Shown here in pieces: positions 41,352-52,021 of a DNA stretch of 64,000 nt (position 1 is its first letter; every line of letters begins with the position of its first letter). The position numbers were made by a program, and so were the translations under genes. The notes beneath the pieces are model-generated. The model searched no databases. It was not told the origin of the DNA and saw nothing but the letters and a program-made list of their open reading frames with translations. Source of the DNA: Eutrigla gurnardus (lineage: Eukaryota; Chordata; Actinopteri; Perciformes; Triglidae); assembly GCA_963514095.1 (NCBI GenBank), contig OY741275.1:6885151-6949150 (forward strand), written 5' to 3'.

Positions 41352-43454
41352 TCATTGCTTGGTTTTCCTTTTCTTATTCTTTCTACCCGTCCTAACCTGC
41401 TTGACCTGGTCCAGGTCCCAGTCGGTGTCGGAGCTGGTCCCGAGCTGTGTCTGAGGAACGACAGGGACCCCTCCCTGCCGTCCCTCGAGCAGTGGCCCCT
41501 CACTGGCTGAGCCCCCCTGTCTGGCCATCACCTGGGCCGAGGGCAGCTCACCGTCTTCTCCAAGACAGGAGCCGACCCCCGCCCAGCCGCCGCCTCCGGC
41601 CGCCTCCAGCCCGACCAGGCTGGAGCCCATGAGCTCCGCCTGGGTCCGGCCTGTCGGCACCGTTGGCTGCACCGGGGGCCCAGCCCGGGCTAGGTCAGCC
41701 TTCACGGCCACACCCGCCCCCTTGCTCGGGTCCTGCTGCTCACCTGGCACCTGCTCCCTGGATCCAGCCCGGGCTAGGTCAGCCGTCACGGCCACACCTG
41801 CCCCTTCCTGCTCCATGTCCTCCTCGTTCTCACTCTCCACCTCCTCAGAGAGAAGCTCAGCCGAGGAGCCATCGTCCTCCTCCTCTTCCTCCTCCTTCTC
41901 CTCCTCCTCCTCCCCTCCCTCATCCTCGCTCTCCTTGCACGAGCACTTAGAATTAACATTTTTGCATAACACACACTTCTCCTCCTCCGGCCCCCTCTTG
42001 GCCCCACACTCCCGCACGTAATGCCCCTGGACCCCGCATTTGTGACAGAAAAACTCCGGGCATTCTCGCAGTATGTGCCCCGGCTGGAGACACATACGGC
42101 ACACCTTGACCTGACGATCGTGAATAACCCTGAAGTATTCGGGCCCTAGGGCCGTCTCAAACCGCGCCGAGTACGGCAGGCTCTGGATTTTATCGTTAAA
42201 TTTTACTTTTAAAAACCTGGTACCATCAGCGACGTTAGTCCCCGGCCACATTCGTCTCCTTATCGGGGAGACAGCGCCCACCCCCCAGCTCTCTAATTTA
42301 GCCACAATTTCCTCATCAGTAATATAAGCAGGCAGGTTGAGAAATGACACGACAAGCTCATCATTGCACAGCCCTTTGGCTAAAACAGCAGTGTCCCCAA
42401 TTTTAAAGCCGTCAAGGATTCTCTCCTTACCCTTAATGTGTGTCATCGTCACTTCGTAAGCGCGGGGACCGGTAGCACGGCAAGCCAACAAGCCCCCACA
42501 CAAGCCCCTCACCGCCCGCATGAGCTCCATCGCGGAGATGGGGAGAGTCCCTTGCAGCTCCAAGAGGACGGTGAGTTCTTTGTCGAAAGTCCGCTGTGGT
42601 CCTGCTGCCGCGGACGGGTCCGCCACGGCTCCGGCCGCTGCTCCCGTCCCCGGTCCGGCTGCTGCTCCAGCCCCCGCAGCCTTGGCTCTTCTCGCTGCCA
42701 GCAAAGCAGCCGCTGTTTCCTTCCCGGCCGCTGCCACGATCGAAGCCGCCACCGGAGCCTCCGCCCGTCCCGCAGAATCCACCGCCGTCCTCCCGGCCCC
42801 GCTGCCTGGTCCCGTGTCGCCCGCTCGTCCCGCAGTGTTCGCCGCCACCGCTGCTGCCGCCGCCTGGGCTGGCCTTCCCGTCCGTCCCGCCTGGTTGGCC
42901 GCCGCCGCTGCTCTGGCTGCTGGGATCACCGCCGCCTGAGCTGCCGCCGCTTTGGTCCCTCCCGGAGCGAAGGACACGCTCCGTCCCATCTCCGCCGCCG
43001 CCGCAGCTCCCGTAGCCGCCGCCATCGGAGCCTTTCCCAGCCCCGCTGAGCCTGCTCGACCTGTCACGGGTCCCGCAGCTCTGGCGTCCCCGTCCCTCGT
43101 GGCTGCCACCCTCTGTGGCATCACTCCCGCTGGTACGGCGGAGCCGGCTGCCAACCCGGAAGTCGGCGCGCTCCTCGCTGCCCTCTGCCTTTTGCCTGCC
43201 ACCTGTCCCTTCCCCCCCGCAGTCTTCCACTCGCCGTCATCCACACACTCATTTTCACTCATGGACTCAATCCCTTTCATTATTCTTCCACTCCTGTCAA
43301 TCCTCACATCATACATACTCAGAGCCTCTTCTCCCCCCCGAACGCCCTTTGCAGGACGCCCAGAGGAGAGAGCAGGTGCAGCCAAATCCGGGTCCGTCAT
43401 GCTTCTCGTCGTCATCTTAACCTTACTTTTAGTCTTTACCGTGTAATCCGTCAT
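41352..43454 (-). CDS. E5 ORF1: Ala/Gly-rich CCHC RNA-binding protein
   Basis: 700 aa from the ATG at 43452-43454, chosen by homology to E2 (MTD-x-x-VKTKSK). The frame is also open upstream for 27 codons, but those are lysine-rich and come from the A-run of the 5'UTR. Domains as E2: Ala-rich repeats, conserved globular region, CCHC pair, a shorter acidic Glu run, basic C terminus (KKRKTKQ). No lesion seen. Confidence 0.88.
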   Translation of the reverse strand: MTDYTVKTKSKVKMTTRSMTDPDLAAPALSSGRPAKGVRGGEEALSMYDVRIDRSGRIMKGIESMSENECVDDGEWKTAGGKGQVAGKRQRAARSAPTSGLAAGSAVPAGVMPQRVAATRDGDARAAGPVTGRAGSAGLGKAPMAAATGAAAAAEMGRSVSFAPGGTKAAAAQAAVIPAARAAAAANQAGRTGRPAQAAAAAVAANTAGRAGDTGPGSGAGRTAVDSAGRAEAPVAASIVAAAGKETAAALLAARRAKAAGAGAAAGPGTGAAAGAVADPSAAAGPQRTFDKELTVLLELQGTLPISAMELMRAVRGLCGGLLACRATGPRAYEVTMTHIKGKERILDGFKIGDTAVLAKGLCNDELVVSFLNLPAYITDEEIVAKLESWGVGAVSPIRRRMWPGTNVADGTRFLKVKFNDKIQSLPYSARFETALGPEYFRVIHDRQVKVCRMCLQPGHILRECPEFFCHKCGVQGHYVRECGAKRGPEEEKCVLCKNVNSKCSCKESEDEGGEEEEEKEEEEEEDDGSSAELLSEEVESENEEDMEQEGAGVAVTADLARAGSREQVPGEQQDPSKGAGVAVKADLARAGPPVQPTVPTGRTQAELMGSSLVGLEAAGGGGWAGVGSCLGEDGELPSAQVMARQGGSASEGPLLEGRQGGVPVVPQTQLGTSSDTDWDLDQVKQVRTGRKNKKRKTKQ

Positions 43455-43514
43455 TTTTTTTGTTATATTTTTTTTTTTTTTTTTTTTGCACACAAACGTT
43501 ACCGTGATATCCCA

Positions 43515-43544
43515 CCCCCGATCAGTGCTAGTCACTGCCGGGGG
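43515..43544 (-). promoter_or_regulatory. E5 5'UTR conserved hairpin
   Basis: Stems and ACTAG loop identical to E2, 60 nt before the ORF1 ATG; 5'UTR 43455-43777. Confidence 0.78.
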
Positions 43545-43777
43545 GTATTAACCAAACTATCTATTAACAAAGAACCCGAAGTGACACCAAGTACATATAA
43601 AGGAAGAAAGATAGAAGAGGGGGAGAAAAAAGGAAGGAAAAAACACACCGCACACACGCACACACACGACGAACAAACAAATCCACGGACAAACAATTGC
43701 ACTCTGACTCACGCTCTTGCTCTCGCTCGCTCTCTCTCGCTCTGACTCGCCAACTCACACACACACTGCTCCTAGGG

Positions 43778-43801
43778 GTTCAGGGTGGTATGGCCGTAAG
43801 C
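43778..43801 (-). pseudogene. 5S rRNA gene, 5' fragment (nt 1-24), cut by E5
   Basis: Joined to the E5 5' end (CCCTAGGAGC in RNA sense, the same as E2). Confidence 0.93.
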
Positions 43802-44288
43802 CGAGGGAGCAGGCAGAGAAAGGCCCTTTATAGATGTCCATCGCCTTTTGCCAAGAAATGGAGGACGTGTGTGCTGATGATGACAAGTTCCCACCAAAGC
43901 CTCCCAGGACAAAATGATGACAATTTGGTCAGTGACAAGCACAATACCTGGACTATATTGACCAAACTGATGCAGTGAGCCCTGCTAAACTGCATGCAGC
44001 AGGAAGATAATCCCGCTTTTTGGCAATATCCGTATGTTTGCTTGTTCTGCTATGAAAACCGATCGCTCGATTTTGGAAAAGTTATACATTATCGAGAAAA
44101 TGGCTGCACGACCCAAACGTTACCTGGAAATTAAACAGGTCCCGTTCATGTTTGTAATGATTAATCAGATGATCCTGGGGACGTTGGGGGATGGGGGGAG
44201 AACTGGGGGGTAAGGAATGAGATGAACTCCAATGTCCCCGTGGGAGGAGCAGCAGCACCCTCTGCTGTTTGTCAAGTGAAATGGAAAA
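43802..44288. repeat. 5S spacer (NTS), 487 bp
   Basis: Full-length spacer; G-runs at 44177-44210. Nothing else seen. Confidence 0.9.
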
Positions 44289-44408
44289 AAGCTTACAGCA
44301 CCTGGTATTCCCAGGCGGTCTCCCATCCAAGTACTGACCAGGCCCGACCCTGCTTAGCTTCCGAGATCAGACGAGATCGGGCGTGTTCAGGGTGGTATGG
44401 CCGTAAGC
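44289..44408 (-). rRNA. 5S rRNA, uninterrupted, consensus
   Basis: 120 nt matching the array consensus throughout, with intact boxes A and C, a T-run terminator on the minus strand and TATAAA at 44434-44439. Likely functional. Confidence 0.95.
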
Positions 44409-44895
44409 CGAGGGAGCAGGCAGAGAAAGGCCCTTTATAGATGTCCATCGCCTTTTGCCAAGAAATGGAGGACGTGTGTGCTGATGATGACAAGTTCCCA
44501 CCAAAGCCTCCCAGGACAAAATGATGACAATTTGGTCAGTGACAAGCACAATACCTGGACTATATTGACCAAACTTATGCAGTGAGCCCTGCTAGACTGC
44601 ATGCAGCAGGAAGATAATCCCGCTTTTTGGCAATATCCGTATGTTTGCTTGTTCTGCTATGAAAACCGATCGCTCGATTTTGGAAAAGTTATACATTATC
44701 GAGAAAATGTCTGCACGACCCAAACGTTACCGGGAAATTAAACAGGTCCCGTTCATGTTTGTAATGATTAATCAGATGATCCTGGGGACGTTGGGGGATG
44801 GGGGGAGAACTGGGGGGTAAAGAATGAGATGAACTCCAATGTCCCCGTGGGAGGAGCAGCAGCACCCTCTGCTGTTTGTCAAGGGAAATGGAAAA
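44409..44895. repeat. 5S spacer (NTS), 487 bp
   Basis: Full-length spacer; G-runs at 44784-44817. A few substitutions only. Confidence 0.9.
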
Positions 44896-45015
44896 AAGCT
44901 TCCAGCACCTGGTATTCCCAGGCGGTCTCCCATCCAAGTACTGACCAGGCCCGACCCTGCTTAGCTTCCGAGATCAGACGAGATCGGGCGTGTTCAGGGT
45001 GGTATGGCCGTAAGC
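44896..45015 (-). rRNA. 5S rRNA, uninterrupted, one substitution in helix I
   Basis: Consensus except T114G (plus-strand base 44902), which unpairs the partner of A5 in the terminal helix. Internal promoter intact; TATAAA at 45041-45046. Confidence 0.93.
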
Positions 45016-45502
45016 CGAGGGAGCAGGCAGAGAAAGGCCCTTTATAGATGTCCATCGCCTTTTGCCAAGAAATGGAGGACGTGTGTGCTGATGATGACAA
45101 GTTCCCACCAAAGCCTCCCAGGACAAAATGATGACAATTTGGTCAGTGACAAGCACAATACCTGGACTATATTGACCAAACTGATGCAGTGAGCCCTGCT
45201 AAACTGCATGCAGCAGGAAGATAATCCCGCTTTTTGGCAATATCCGTATGTTTGCTTGTTCTGCTATGAAAACCGATCGCTCGATTTTGGAAAAGTTATA
45301 CATTATCGAGAAAATGGCTGCACGACCCAAACGTTACCGGGAAATTAAACAGGTCCCGTTCATGTTTGTAATGATTAATCAGATGATCCTGGGGACGTTG
45401 GGGGATGGGGGGTGAACTGAGGGGTAAGGAATGAGATGAACTCCAATGTCCCCGTGGGAGGAGCAGCAGCACCCTCTGCTGTTTGTCAAGGGAAATGGAA
45501 AA
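45016..45502. repeat. 5S spacer (NTS), 487 bp
   Basis: Full-length spacer; the G-run block (45391-45424) is weakened by substitutions in the last two runs. Confidence 0.9.
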
Positions 45503-45599
45503 AAGCTTACAGCACCTGGTATTCCCAGGCGGTCTCCCATCCAAGTACTGACCAGGCCCGACCCTGCTTAGCTTCCGAGATCAGACGAGATCGGGCGTG
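45503..45599 (-). pseudogene. 5S rRNA gene, 3' fragment (nt 24-120), cut by E6
   Basis: Partner of 52258-52281. Consensus sequence. Confidence 0.93.
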
Positions 45600-45899
45600 T
45601 TTTTTTTTTTTATCTTTTATTATGAAAAATATACTTTGAACATTTATAGTAATTTACAAATTATTTACAATAATGACATAATGAGAAACAAGACAGACTG
45701 AAAATAAACTGGACAGACATGAAGGGAACCGAAAATACTGCAAAACCCCATGAAAAGAGCTGAAAAAACTAACACACACAGATATCAGGAAAACCAAAAA
45801 AGGGGGGGGGGGGGGAGAGAAAAAAGGACTAAAAAGGGAAAGAGCAAAAACTATAAACTGTCAAACACAAACCTTTACAACAACCCACCCACATAACAT
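45600..45899 (-). other. E6 3'UTR
   Basis: 300 bp, with AATAAA at 45616-45621 (minus strand) and a G14 run on the plus strand at 45802-45815. It lacks the A/T repeat block of E2 and E5. No gene seen. Confidence 0.7.
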
Positions 45900-48800
45900 T
45901 TAAAATTCGTCAAAACAAAAACACAAATCACCCAACTCATTTACAACACAAAACAAACTTCCCGCCACCAGTGAGTCCAGTTGGTCAGCGTGATGGAGTG
46001 CTCTGAAGTGTGATCTTGTGATGTTTTTCCAGATGTGTGTGACTGCTGTGTGTTTGTGTTCGTGCAATGAAATGTTTCTTCTGGTCCATGTGGCTTGCCT
46101 TGCCAGTGACAGTATGGTGTTTGCGAGTGCGTGCTTGTGTGAAAGTCCAAAGAGCAGTGTCCAGGGTGTAAGTGCGTTCTGTGTGTGTCGGCAGTGTTTG
46201 TGCAAAATGTCCAGCAGGTGCTCCTGAAATGAATGCAGTTCCGGACAGCGTGCGAACAGGTGAGTGATGTCTTCATCGTGGCCTCCGCATACTGCGCAGG
46301 TCCTGGAGAAGAGCTCCCTGTGGACCTGGTGCAGGACGACCCCGGTGTAGACCCTCCTGTGCCTTATTCTGAAATCCAGGTCGAAGCAGAGGTGGGGGAT
46401 GTGTGGGACGTTTATGTTCTGCCAGATTTTGCTCGCGTCCGAGCTGGGGAAGAGCCCCCTCCAAGCCGCCTCGGAGGCAGGCCGCCTCCCCAGCTCGGAC
46501 ACGAGGATGCTATAAAGGGCCTTTGTGGATGCTTCCGTCAGGGGGGATTTGGAGGTGTTGTGGCACAGGAGGAAACCCAAGCGGGGCTCCCGCACCGGCC
46601 CCCCTTCGCAGAGAGCTCTTCTCCAGGACTCCGGCAAAGCCCTGTCTAACCTATCACCCGTGGATCTAATGTGCCCCGGCCTATGGTTGACCCTCCCTCT
46701 TTTCAGTGTCCAGATTACTTTTGTAAAATCAAAATAGCCCTCCCCGTTCACCACCTTTCCTATCCTCGTGACCCCCGCCACCTGCAACGGGGCGCAGGTC
46801 AGCGGCCTCCCTCCGTGCTGGAGGAAGGGAGTCCGGAGAAAAGGTAGCAGGCTGACACTGCTTCTGTTCACCTCCTGAGGCTCCAGGCGGGGCAGCAGTT
46901 TGCCCCAAGCCTCTAGTGCTTCCTGGAAGAACGGCGGCAACCGACCGTAGGCCGTTCTGGGAGGGAGGGTGCACAGGTTGTACACGTCTCCCTCACCGTA
47001 CTGAGCCAGACAGCCCGCCACCGCCCCCCTCCAGGGGCACTGCCTGGCCGGATCCAAAAAACGTTTGATAAGTTTTTGCCTTAGTGCGTCTCTTTTTGCA
47101 CCGATGTCAATCAGTCCTAAACCCCCCTCCCGTTTATTACGGATTAACACCTGTCGAGCGATCGAATTTCCCTTTCCCCCCCACAGGAAGGAGGAGAGTG
47201 CATCGTTCAATGCTTTTAGCGCCCACTGTGGCAGCTCGCAGGTTCCCAAAACGTGTAATAGGGCGGAAGCTACTAAAGCATTCCAGACTACTACCTTGCC
47301 TCTCAGACTCAAGCCACGAGGCCTCCACCGATTAATTGTGTGCCTCACCCGACTAATTACCCCGTCCCAGTTACTTTTCGTGCTTTCGCCCTCTCCTATG
47401 CCCACCATGATGCCTAACACTTTTAGTCGTTTTTCGACCACATTAAAACCCCACTTGTCCGCCCCCTCCCTGTTCACCCCCAAAATGTTAGTCTTCCGTT
47501 CATTCAATTTCGCCCCTGAGGCCCTTTCAAAGGTCCTCACATGTTCCAGTATAGCGTCTATCTCCCGTGGCTCCGAGGCGAAGATGGTGACGTCGTCCGC
47601 GAAGGGGACCACAGTCACCCTCTCCGGCCCCGGAGCCACTCGCACCCCTGGCAGCCTGCCATCCGCACTGATGGCGGCCACCAGTGTCTCTAGCACAATT
47701 GCAAACAGCAAAGGCGACAGGGGGCAGCCCTGCCTGACGGACTTCCGTATCTCGAAGCCCCCTGTCAGCCTTCCGTTTAGCTTGAGCCTCGAGCTCGCCC
47801 CCTGATACAGGAGCCCTATCATCCCACGCAACCCCGGCCCGAACCCCATTGTCTTAAGCACTCCGTGCATGAAGGCGTGGTTCACCCGGTCGAAAGCCTT
47901 TTCCAAGTCCAGGTTCAGGAGGAAACCACCCTCGTCCTCCAGGCCCCTGACTGCACCCTGTGTCGTTAAGATCAAGTCCGTGATGTCCCTGCCGGGGACG
48001 CCGTAGGCCTGCAGGCTTGTCACGGCATCCCCGGCTACCTCTTTTATTCTGTTGGTAAGTATTTTGGAGAAGATTTTGTAGTCCGTGTTTAACAAGCTGA
48101 TTGGTCTGTAGTTTGTGATGTTGGTCCTGTCTCCTTTTTTAAAAAGCAATGTGATGACCCCGTTTGCGAACCCCTCCGGTGCCCCCCCCCTATCCACCAT
48201 TTCATTAAAAAGTTGGCACAGTAATGGACCCATAAGATCAATGCAGGCTATGTACACCTCCGCCGAGAGGCCGTCCTCCCCCGGGCTTTTGCCCCTGGCT
48301 AGGCCGTTTATGGCCCTGACGACCTCATCGGGGGAGATACGGCCCTCTAGTAGGTCGCTCTCCTCCTTCCTGAGTCTCCCTTCTACTTGTTTTAACATTA
48401 AAACCCCCTCCCTTTCCCCCACGTTTTCACCCTCCCCGCTAAACAGCTCCCTGTAGAAGGCCGTCGCTATCTCCTCTATCTTGTCCTTGTCTGTTGTCTT
48501 ATTCCCTTGACTGTCTGCGAGTTCGGTGATGAGCTGCCTCTCCTGCTGATGTTTTTCAAGCCCTAGAAAATAGGCCGAATACTTCTCCCCCTGCTCCAGG
48601 TCCGTTACTTTAGCCCTCATAGCTGCCGCTCTGCTCTCCTCACTTTGGAGGCTGACCAGCTGGGCCTTTATGGCGCTCAGGCTGGCCAGCTCCTCCTCAG
48701 TAGCTGTATCTACCTTCCCCATTAGCTGCTTTAGTTGGTCTATCAATTCTTTCTTCACCCTGTCCTGCTTCCACCTTCTATGCTTGCTATAATTGATGGC

Positions 48801-49670
48801 TGCTTTTTTGACCCTCCCCTTGAACCCAACCCACCTCCCTAACACCCCCTCATCGTCGTCGCACTCGTAAATGCAGTGCCTTAGTACTGCATTTATTTTG
48901 TCCACAAAGCTGCGCTCCCGCAATAGTCCAGTGTTGAGGCACCACATGCCCCCACCCCTCACCGCCTCCGGCCCCGCGAGGTCGCAGCGCAGGAACAGGT
49001 GGTCGCTCCAAGCGCACGGCTCTAAGCAGACCTCCCTGATCCTGCACAACGACCCCCCGGAGGCCAGGAGGAGATCTATGCGGGACCGGCAGCAGCGGCC
49101 TCGCACCTGCTGGATCCTGCTGTAGCCCTTGCGTGTCGGGTTTAGAATTCGCCACACGTCGACCAGGTTCCCACTGATGCACAGCTCTTGTAGCGCCCGC
49201 CTGCTGGTGTCCCCTTTTAGTTTCTCCCTCCCTCCCACGTCGTTTGGTGTTTGGATGCAATTAAAATCCCCTATGACTAATGTGTGTGGTGTAATCCATT
49301 TTGTCAGGCCCTGAAAGAAGGTTTTGCGTTCGCCCTCCTCATTAGGAGCGTATATATTTACCAGTCTGCCTGTCCAACAATGAGTTGTGATGTCAAGTAC
49401 CAATATTCTGCCTGCGTCATCCGCATACACCTCCCTCCAGGTTGCCCCAGCCGCCTCCCCGACCAACACGGCAACCCCCCCCGATCTTGCCCCCCCCTCG
49501 TTGTGTGCCATGCTGCCTCCCCATAGTCCCTGCACCTTTTCCACCACCTTGGCGTCCCACCAGGTCTCCTGCAAACACAGTAGGCCCTTCTTAGATGCTG
49601 TTCCTAGGACTGCCCTGATCTTTGCCTCGGTGCGGAGCCCACGGGCGTTTAGCGAGGCGAGGGAGGCCAT
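45900..49670 (-). CDS. E6 ORF2: APE endonuclease and reverse transcriptase, intact
   Basis: 1256 aa, collinear with E7. Endonuclease motifs SLNARGLR, LQETWW, IYAPNE, GDFN, RSRID and SDH; RT motifs NYRPISLLN, LDLEKAFD, RQGCPLSP and FADD; C-terminal CAVC...H...C zinc motif with x8 and x4 spacing. The ATG (49668-49670) lies 22 nt inside the ORF1 end, in another frame. No disabling change found in any recognised catalytic motif. Confidence 0.93.
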   Translation of the reverse strand: MASLASLNARGLRTEAKIRAVLGTASKKGLLCLQETWWDAKVVEKVQGLWGGSMAHNEGGARSGGVAVLVGEAAGATWREVYADDAGRILVLDITTHCWTGRLVNIYAPNEEGERKTFFQGLTKWITPHTLVIGDFNCIQTPNDVGGREKLKGDTSRRALQELCISGNLVDVWRILNPTRKGYSRIQQVRGRCCRSRIDLLLASGGSLCRIREVCLEPCAWSDHLFLRCDLAGPEAVRGGGMWCLNTGLLRERSFVDKINAVLRHCIYECDDDEGVLGRWVGFKGRVKKAAINYSKHRRWKQDRVKKELIDQLKQLMGKVDTATEEELASLSAIKAQLVSLQSEESRAAAMRAKVTDLEQGEKYSAYFLGLEKHQQERQLITELADSQGNKTTDKDKIEEIATAFYRELFSGEGENVGEREGVLMLKQVEGRLRKEESDLLEGRISPDEVVRAINGLARGKSPGEDGLSAEVYIACIDLMGPLLCQLFNEMVDRGGAPEGFANGVITLLFKKGDRTNITNYRPISLLNTDYKIFSKILTNRIKEVAGDAVTSLQAYGVPGRDITDLILTTQGAVRGLEDEGGFLLNLDLEKAFDRVNHAFMHGVLKTMGFGPGLRGMIGLLYQGASSRLKLNGRLTGGFEIRKSVRQGCPLSPLLFAIVLETLVAAISADGRLPGVRVAPGPERVTVVPFADDVTIFASEPREIDAILEHVRTFERASGAKLNERKTNILGVNREGADKWGFNVVEKRLKVLGIMVGIGEGESTKSNWDGVISRVRHTINRWRPRGLSLRGKVVVWNALVASALLHVLGTCELPQWALKALNDALSSFLWGGKGNSIARQVLIRNKREGGLGLIDIGAKRDALRQKLIKRFLDPARQCPWRGAVAGCLAQYGEGDVYNLCTLPPRTAYGRLPPFFQEALEAWGKLLPRLEPQEVNRSSVSLLPFLRTPFLQHGGRPLTCAPLQVAGVTRIGKVVNGEGYFDFTKVIWTLKRGRVNHRPGHIRSTGDRLDRALPESWRRALCEGGPVREPRLGFLLCHNTSKSPLTEASTKALYSILVSELGRRPASEAAWRGLFPSSDASKIWQNINVPHIPHLCFDLDFRIRHRRVYTGVVLHQVHRELFSRTCAVCGGHDEDITHLFARCPELHSFQEHLLDILHKHCRHTQNALTPWTLLFGLSHKHALANTILSLARQATWTRRNISLHEHKHTAVTHIWKNITRSHFRALHHADQLDSLVAGSLFCVVNELGDLCFCFDEF

Positions 49671-51940
49671 CCGAGACTACTTAAGGAGGGAGTTGTGCTT
49701 TCATCTTTTGTTTTACGCTTTTTATTTTTCCTGCCTGACCTGACCTGTTTGACCAAGTCCAGGTCCATGTCAGTGTCGGAGCTGGCCCCTAGCGGCGTCT
49801 GGGGGACGACAGAGATCCCTCTCTCCCATCCCCCGGGCAGTGAACCCTCACCGGCTGAGCCCCCTTTTTTCCTGGGCGCCTGGGCCGAGGGCGACCCACC
49901 ACCCTCCTCAAGGTGGTGACCACCCCCAGCCAGGCTGCCCTCTCCGACTCCCGCTAGGCTGTCCCAGCCGGAGCCGTAAAGCTCCGCCCGGCCCAGCCCT
50001 TCCAGCGCCGCTCCCCGTTCCGGGGGCCCAGCCCGGGCTAGGTCAGCCATCACGGCCACACCCGCCCCCCTGCTCGGGTTCTGCTGCCCCTTCCCCACCT
50101 GTTTTGGGGGTCCAGCTCGGGCTAGGTCAGCCCTCACGGCCACACCCGCCCTTTCCACTTCCTGCTCCATCTCCTCTTCATTATCCCCACTGCCGCTCTC
50201 CTCCTCTTCAGAGAGGAGCTCTGCTGAGGAGCCTGCGTCTCCCTCCTCCCCCTCCTCCCCCCCTTCTTCTTCCTCCTCCTCCTCGCTCCCTCTGCAGGAG
50301 CACCTAGCCCTTACATTTAAACAAATTGAGCACTTTTCCTCCTCCGCCCCCCTCTTGGCCCCACATTCTCTCGCGTAGTGCCCCTGGACTCCGCACTTGT
50401 GGCAGAAGAAATCCGGGCACTCCCTCAGGATGTGGCCTGGCTGCAGGCACATCCTGCAGACCTTTGCCTGACGGTCATGAATCACCCTGAAGTGTTCCGG
50501 CCCCAGAGCTGTTTCGAAACGGGCCGAGTACGGCAGACTCTGGATTTTGTCGTTGAATCTAACTTTGAGGAACCTGGTGCCATCCGCCACGTTGGTCCCC
50601 GGCCACATTCTCCTTTTGATCGGGGAGGTGGCTTCCACCCCCCAGCTCTCTAGTTTTGCAACGATTTCCTCGTCTGAGATGTACGCAGGCAGATTTAGAA
50701 ACGATACCACCAACTCATTGTTGCACAGACCTTTTGCTATTACTATAGTCTCACCAATTTTAAACCCATCTAGGAGCCTCTCTTTACCTTTTACATGTGT
50801 CATAGTCACCTCGTATGCGCGGGGCCCTGTGGCGCGGCAGGCCACCAGGCCCCCGCATAAGCCCCTCACCGCCCTCATGAGCTCCATGGCCGAGACGGGG
50901 ATCGTTCCCTGGAGTTCCAGGAGCGCGGTGAGCTCTTTGTGGTAGGCCTGCTGGGTCCCTGGACCCGCATGCGGGCCGGTCCCCGCTCCCGGAGCTGCTC
51001 CGGTCCTAGCCACGCCGGCTTCTCTCGCTGCCAGCAGAGCAGCCGCTCTCTCCACCACCGCCGGCGTCCCCGCCGTAGCCTCCGCTCGTCCCGCTGCGTC
51101 CGCTGCCGTCCTCCCGGTCGCTGTTCCTGGTCCCACCGAAGCCGCCGCTGCCTGTGCTGGCCTCTCCGGTCCCTTGGCTCCCGCTCGTCCCGCCGAGGTC
51201 GCCGCCGTCTGTGCCGGCTTCTCCGGCCCCGTGGCTCCCGCTCGTCCCGCTGACACCGCCGCTGCTTCCTGCGCCGGCTTTCCCGGTCCTGGGGGTCCCG
51301 CTCGTCCCGCTGCGTTGCACGCCAGTCCGGTCGCTCCCCTGGCTGCCTCCGCTGCTCCGGTTCTCCCCGCCTGGTTGGGAGCACCTGCCGGCTTGGCTGT
51401 CGCACTCGCCATCGCCGGAGCCTCCGCCGCTACCGCCACCGTTTTTGCTGCTCCTGGAGGGAGGGACCCGCTCCTTCCCGCCGCGTCTGCTGCCGCTGAT
51501 GCTGCGGCCCTTGCCGGTCCTGGCTCCGCCATGCTAACTCGTGCGGCCGCTAGCTCCGCTGGTCTGGCGTCTCCAGCCCGCTTGGCTGCCGCCCTCGGTG
51601 GCCCCGCTCCAGCTGCCCCGGCGGAGCCGGCTGCCAACCCGGAAGCTGGCCCGCTTCTCGTAGTCCGTTGTTTTTGGGCCGCCACCCGGTTCTTCCCCCC
51701 CGCAGTCTTCCATTCATTCACTTCCACAAACTCGTTCTCACTCATAGACTCAATCTCATTCAACATCCTGCCATTCTTATCAATTCTCACATCATACACA
51801 CTTTGTTCATCTTCTCCCCTCCGTGCGCCCTTTGCAGGGCGCCCAGAGGAGAGAGCAGGTGCAGCCAATTCCAGGTCCATATTCCCTTTAATCATCGTCG
51901 TTTTAGCCTTGCCTTTAGTCTTTACCGTTAGGTCCGTCAT
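49649..51940 (-). CDS. E6 ORF1: Ala/Gly-rich CCHC RNA-binding protein, intact
   Basis: 763 aa, the longest ORF1 here. N terminus MTDLTVKTKGKAK resembles subfamily A, while the Ala-rich part contains tandem AGRAGATGPEKPAQ-type units of about 14-18 residues as in E7. Conserved globular region, CCHC pair (CRMCLQPGHILREC and CHKCGVQGHYAREC), Glu-rich run, Lys/Arg-rich tail. The stop overlaps the ORF2 start by 22 nt, which favours termination-reinitiation for ORF2. Confidence 0.9.
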   Translation of the reverse strand: MTDLTVKTKGKAKTTMIKGNMDLELAAPALSSGRPAKGARRGEDEQSVYDVRIDKNGRMLNEIESMSENEFVEVNEWKTAGGKNRVAAQKQRTTRSGPASGLAAGSAGAAGAGPPRAAAKRAGDARPAELAAARVSMAEPGPARAAASAAADAAGRSGSLPPGAAKTVAVAAEAPAMASATAKPAGAPNQAGRTGAAEAARGATGLACNAAGRAGPPGPGKPAQEAAAVSAGRAGATGPEKPAQTAATSAGRAGAKGPERPAQAAAASVGPGTATGRTAADAAGRAEATAGTPAVVERAAALLAAREAGVARTGAAPGAGTGPHAGPGTQQAYHKELTALLELQGTIPVSAMELMRAVRGLCGGLVACRATGPRAYEVTMTHVKGKERLLDGFKIGETIVIAKGLCNNELVVSFLNLPAYISDEEIVAKLESWGVEATSPIKRRMWPGTNVADGTRFLKVRFNDKIQSLPYSARFETALGPEHFRVIHDRQAKVCRMCLQPGHILRECPDFFCHKCGVQGHYARECGAKRGAEEEKCSICLNVRARCSCRGSEEEEEEEGGEEGEEGDAGSSAELLSEEEESGSGDNEEEMEQEVERAGVAVRADLARAGPPKQVGKGQQNPSRGAGVAVMADLARAGPPERGAALEGLGRAELYGSGWDSLAGVGEGSLAGGGHHLEEGGGSPSAQAPRKKGGSAGEGSLPGGWERGISVVPQTPLGASSDTDMDLDLVKQVRSGRKNKKRKTKDESTTPSLSSLGWPPSPR

Positions 51941-51991
51941 TTTTTTTTTTTTTTTTTTCCTTTTTGCAAACTAGTGATTACGTGAAACCCA

Positions 51992-52021
51992 CCCCCGACC
52001 AGTGCTAGTCACTGCCGGGGG
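51992..52021 (-). promoter_or_regulatory. E6 5'UTR conserved hairpin
   Basis: Outer and inner stems as in the other elements; loop ACTAG (A-type) but the bulge base pair pattern GT as in E1/E7 rather than AT. 51 nt before the ORF1 ATG. Confidence 0.78.

Larger units (their letters stand above)
37016..43777 (-). mobile_element. E5: 5S-inserted LINE, subfamily A, one lesion in ORF2
   Basis: 6.76 kb, full length, junctions as E2. ORF1 is open and ORF2 is broken by a single 19-bp tandem duplication, so the element was probably active recently. Confidence 0.93.

Noticed and set aside
43455..43535. Upstream extension of E5 ORF1 by 27 codons
   Set aside because: The codons come from the A-run and hairpin-proximal UTR, and E2, E6 and E7 start at the MTD/MAT position.
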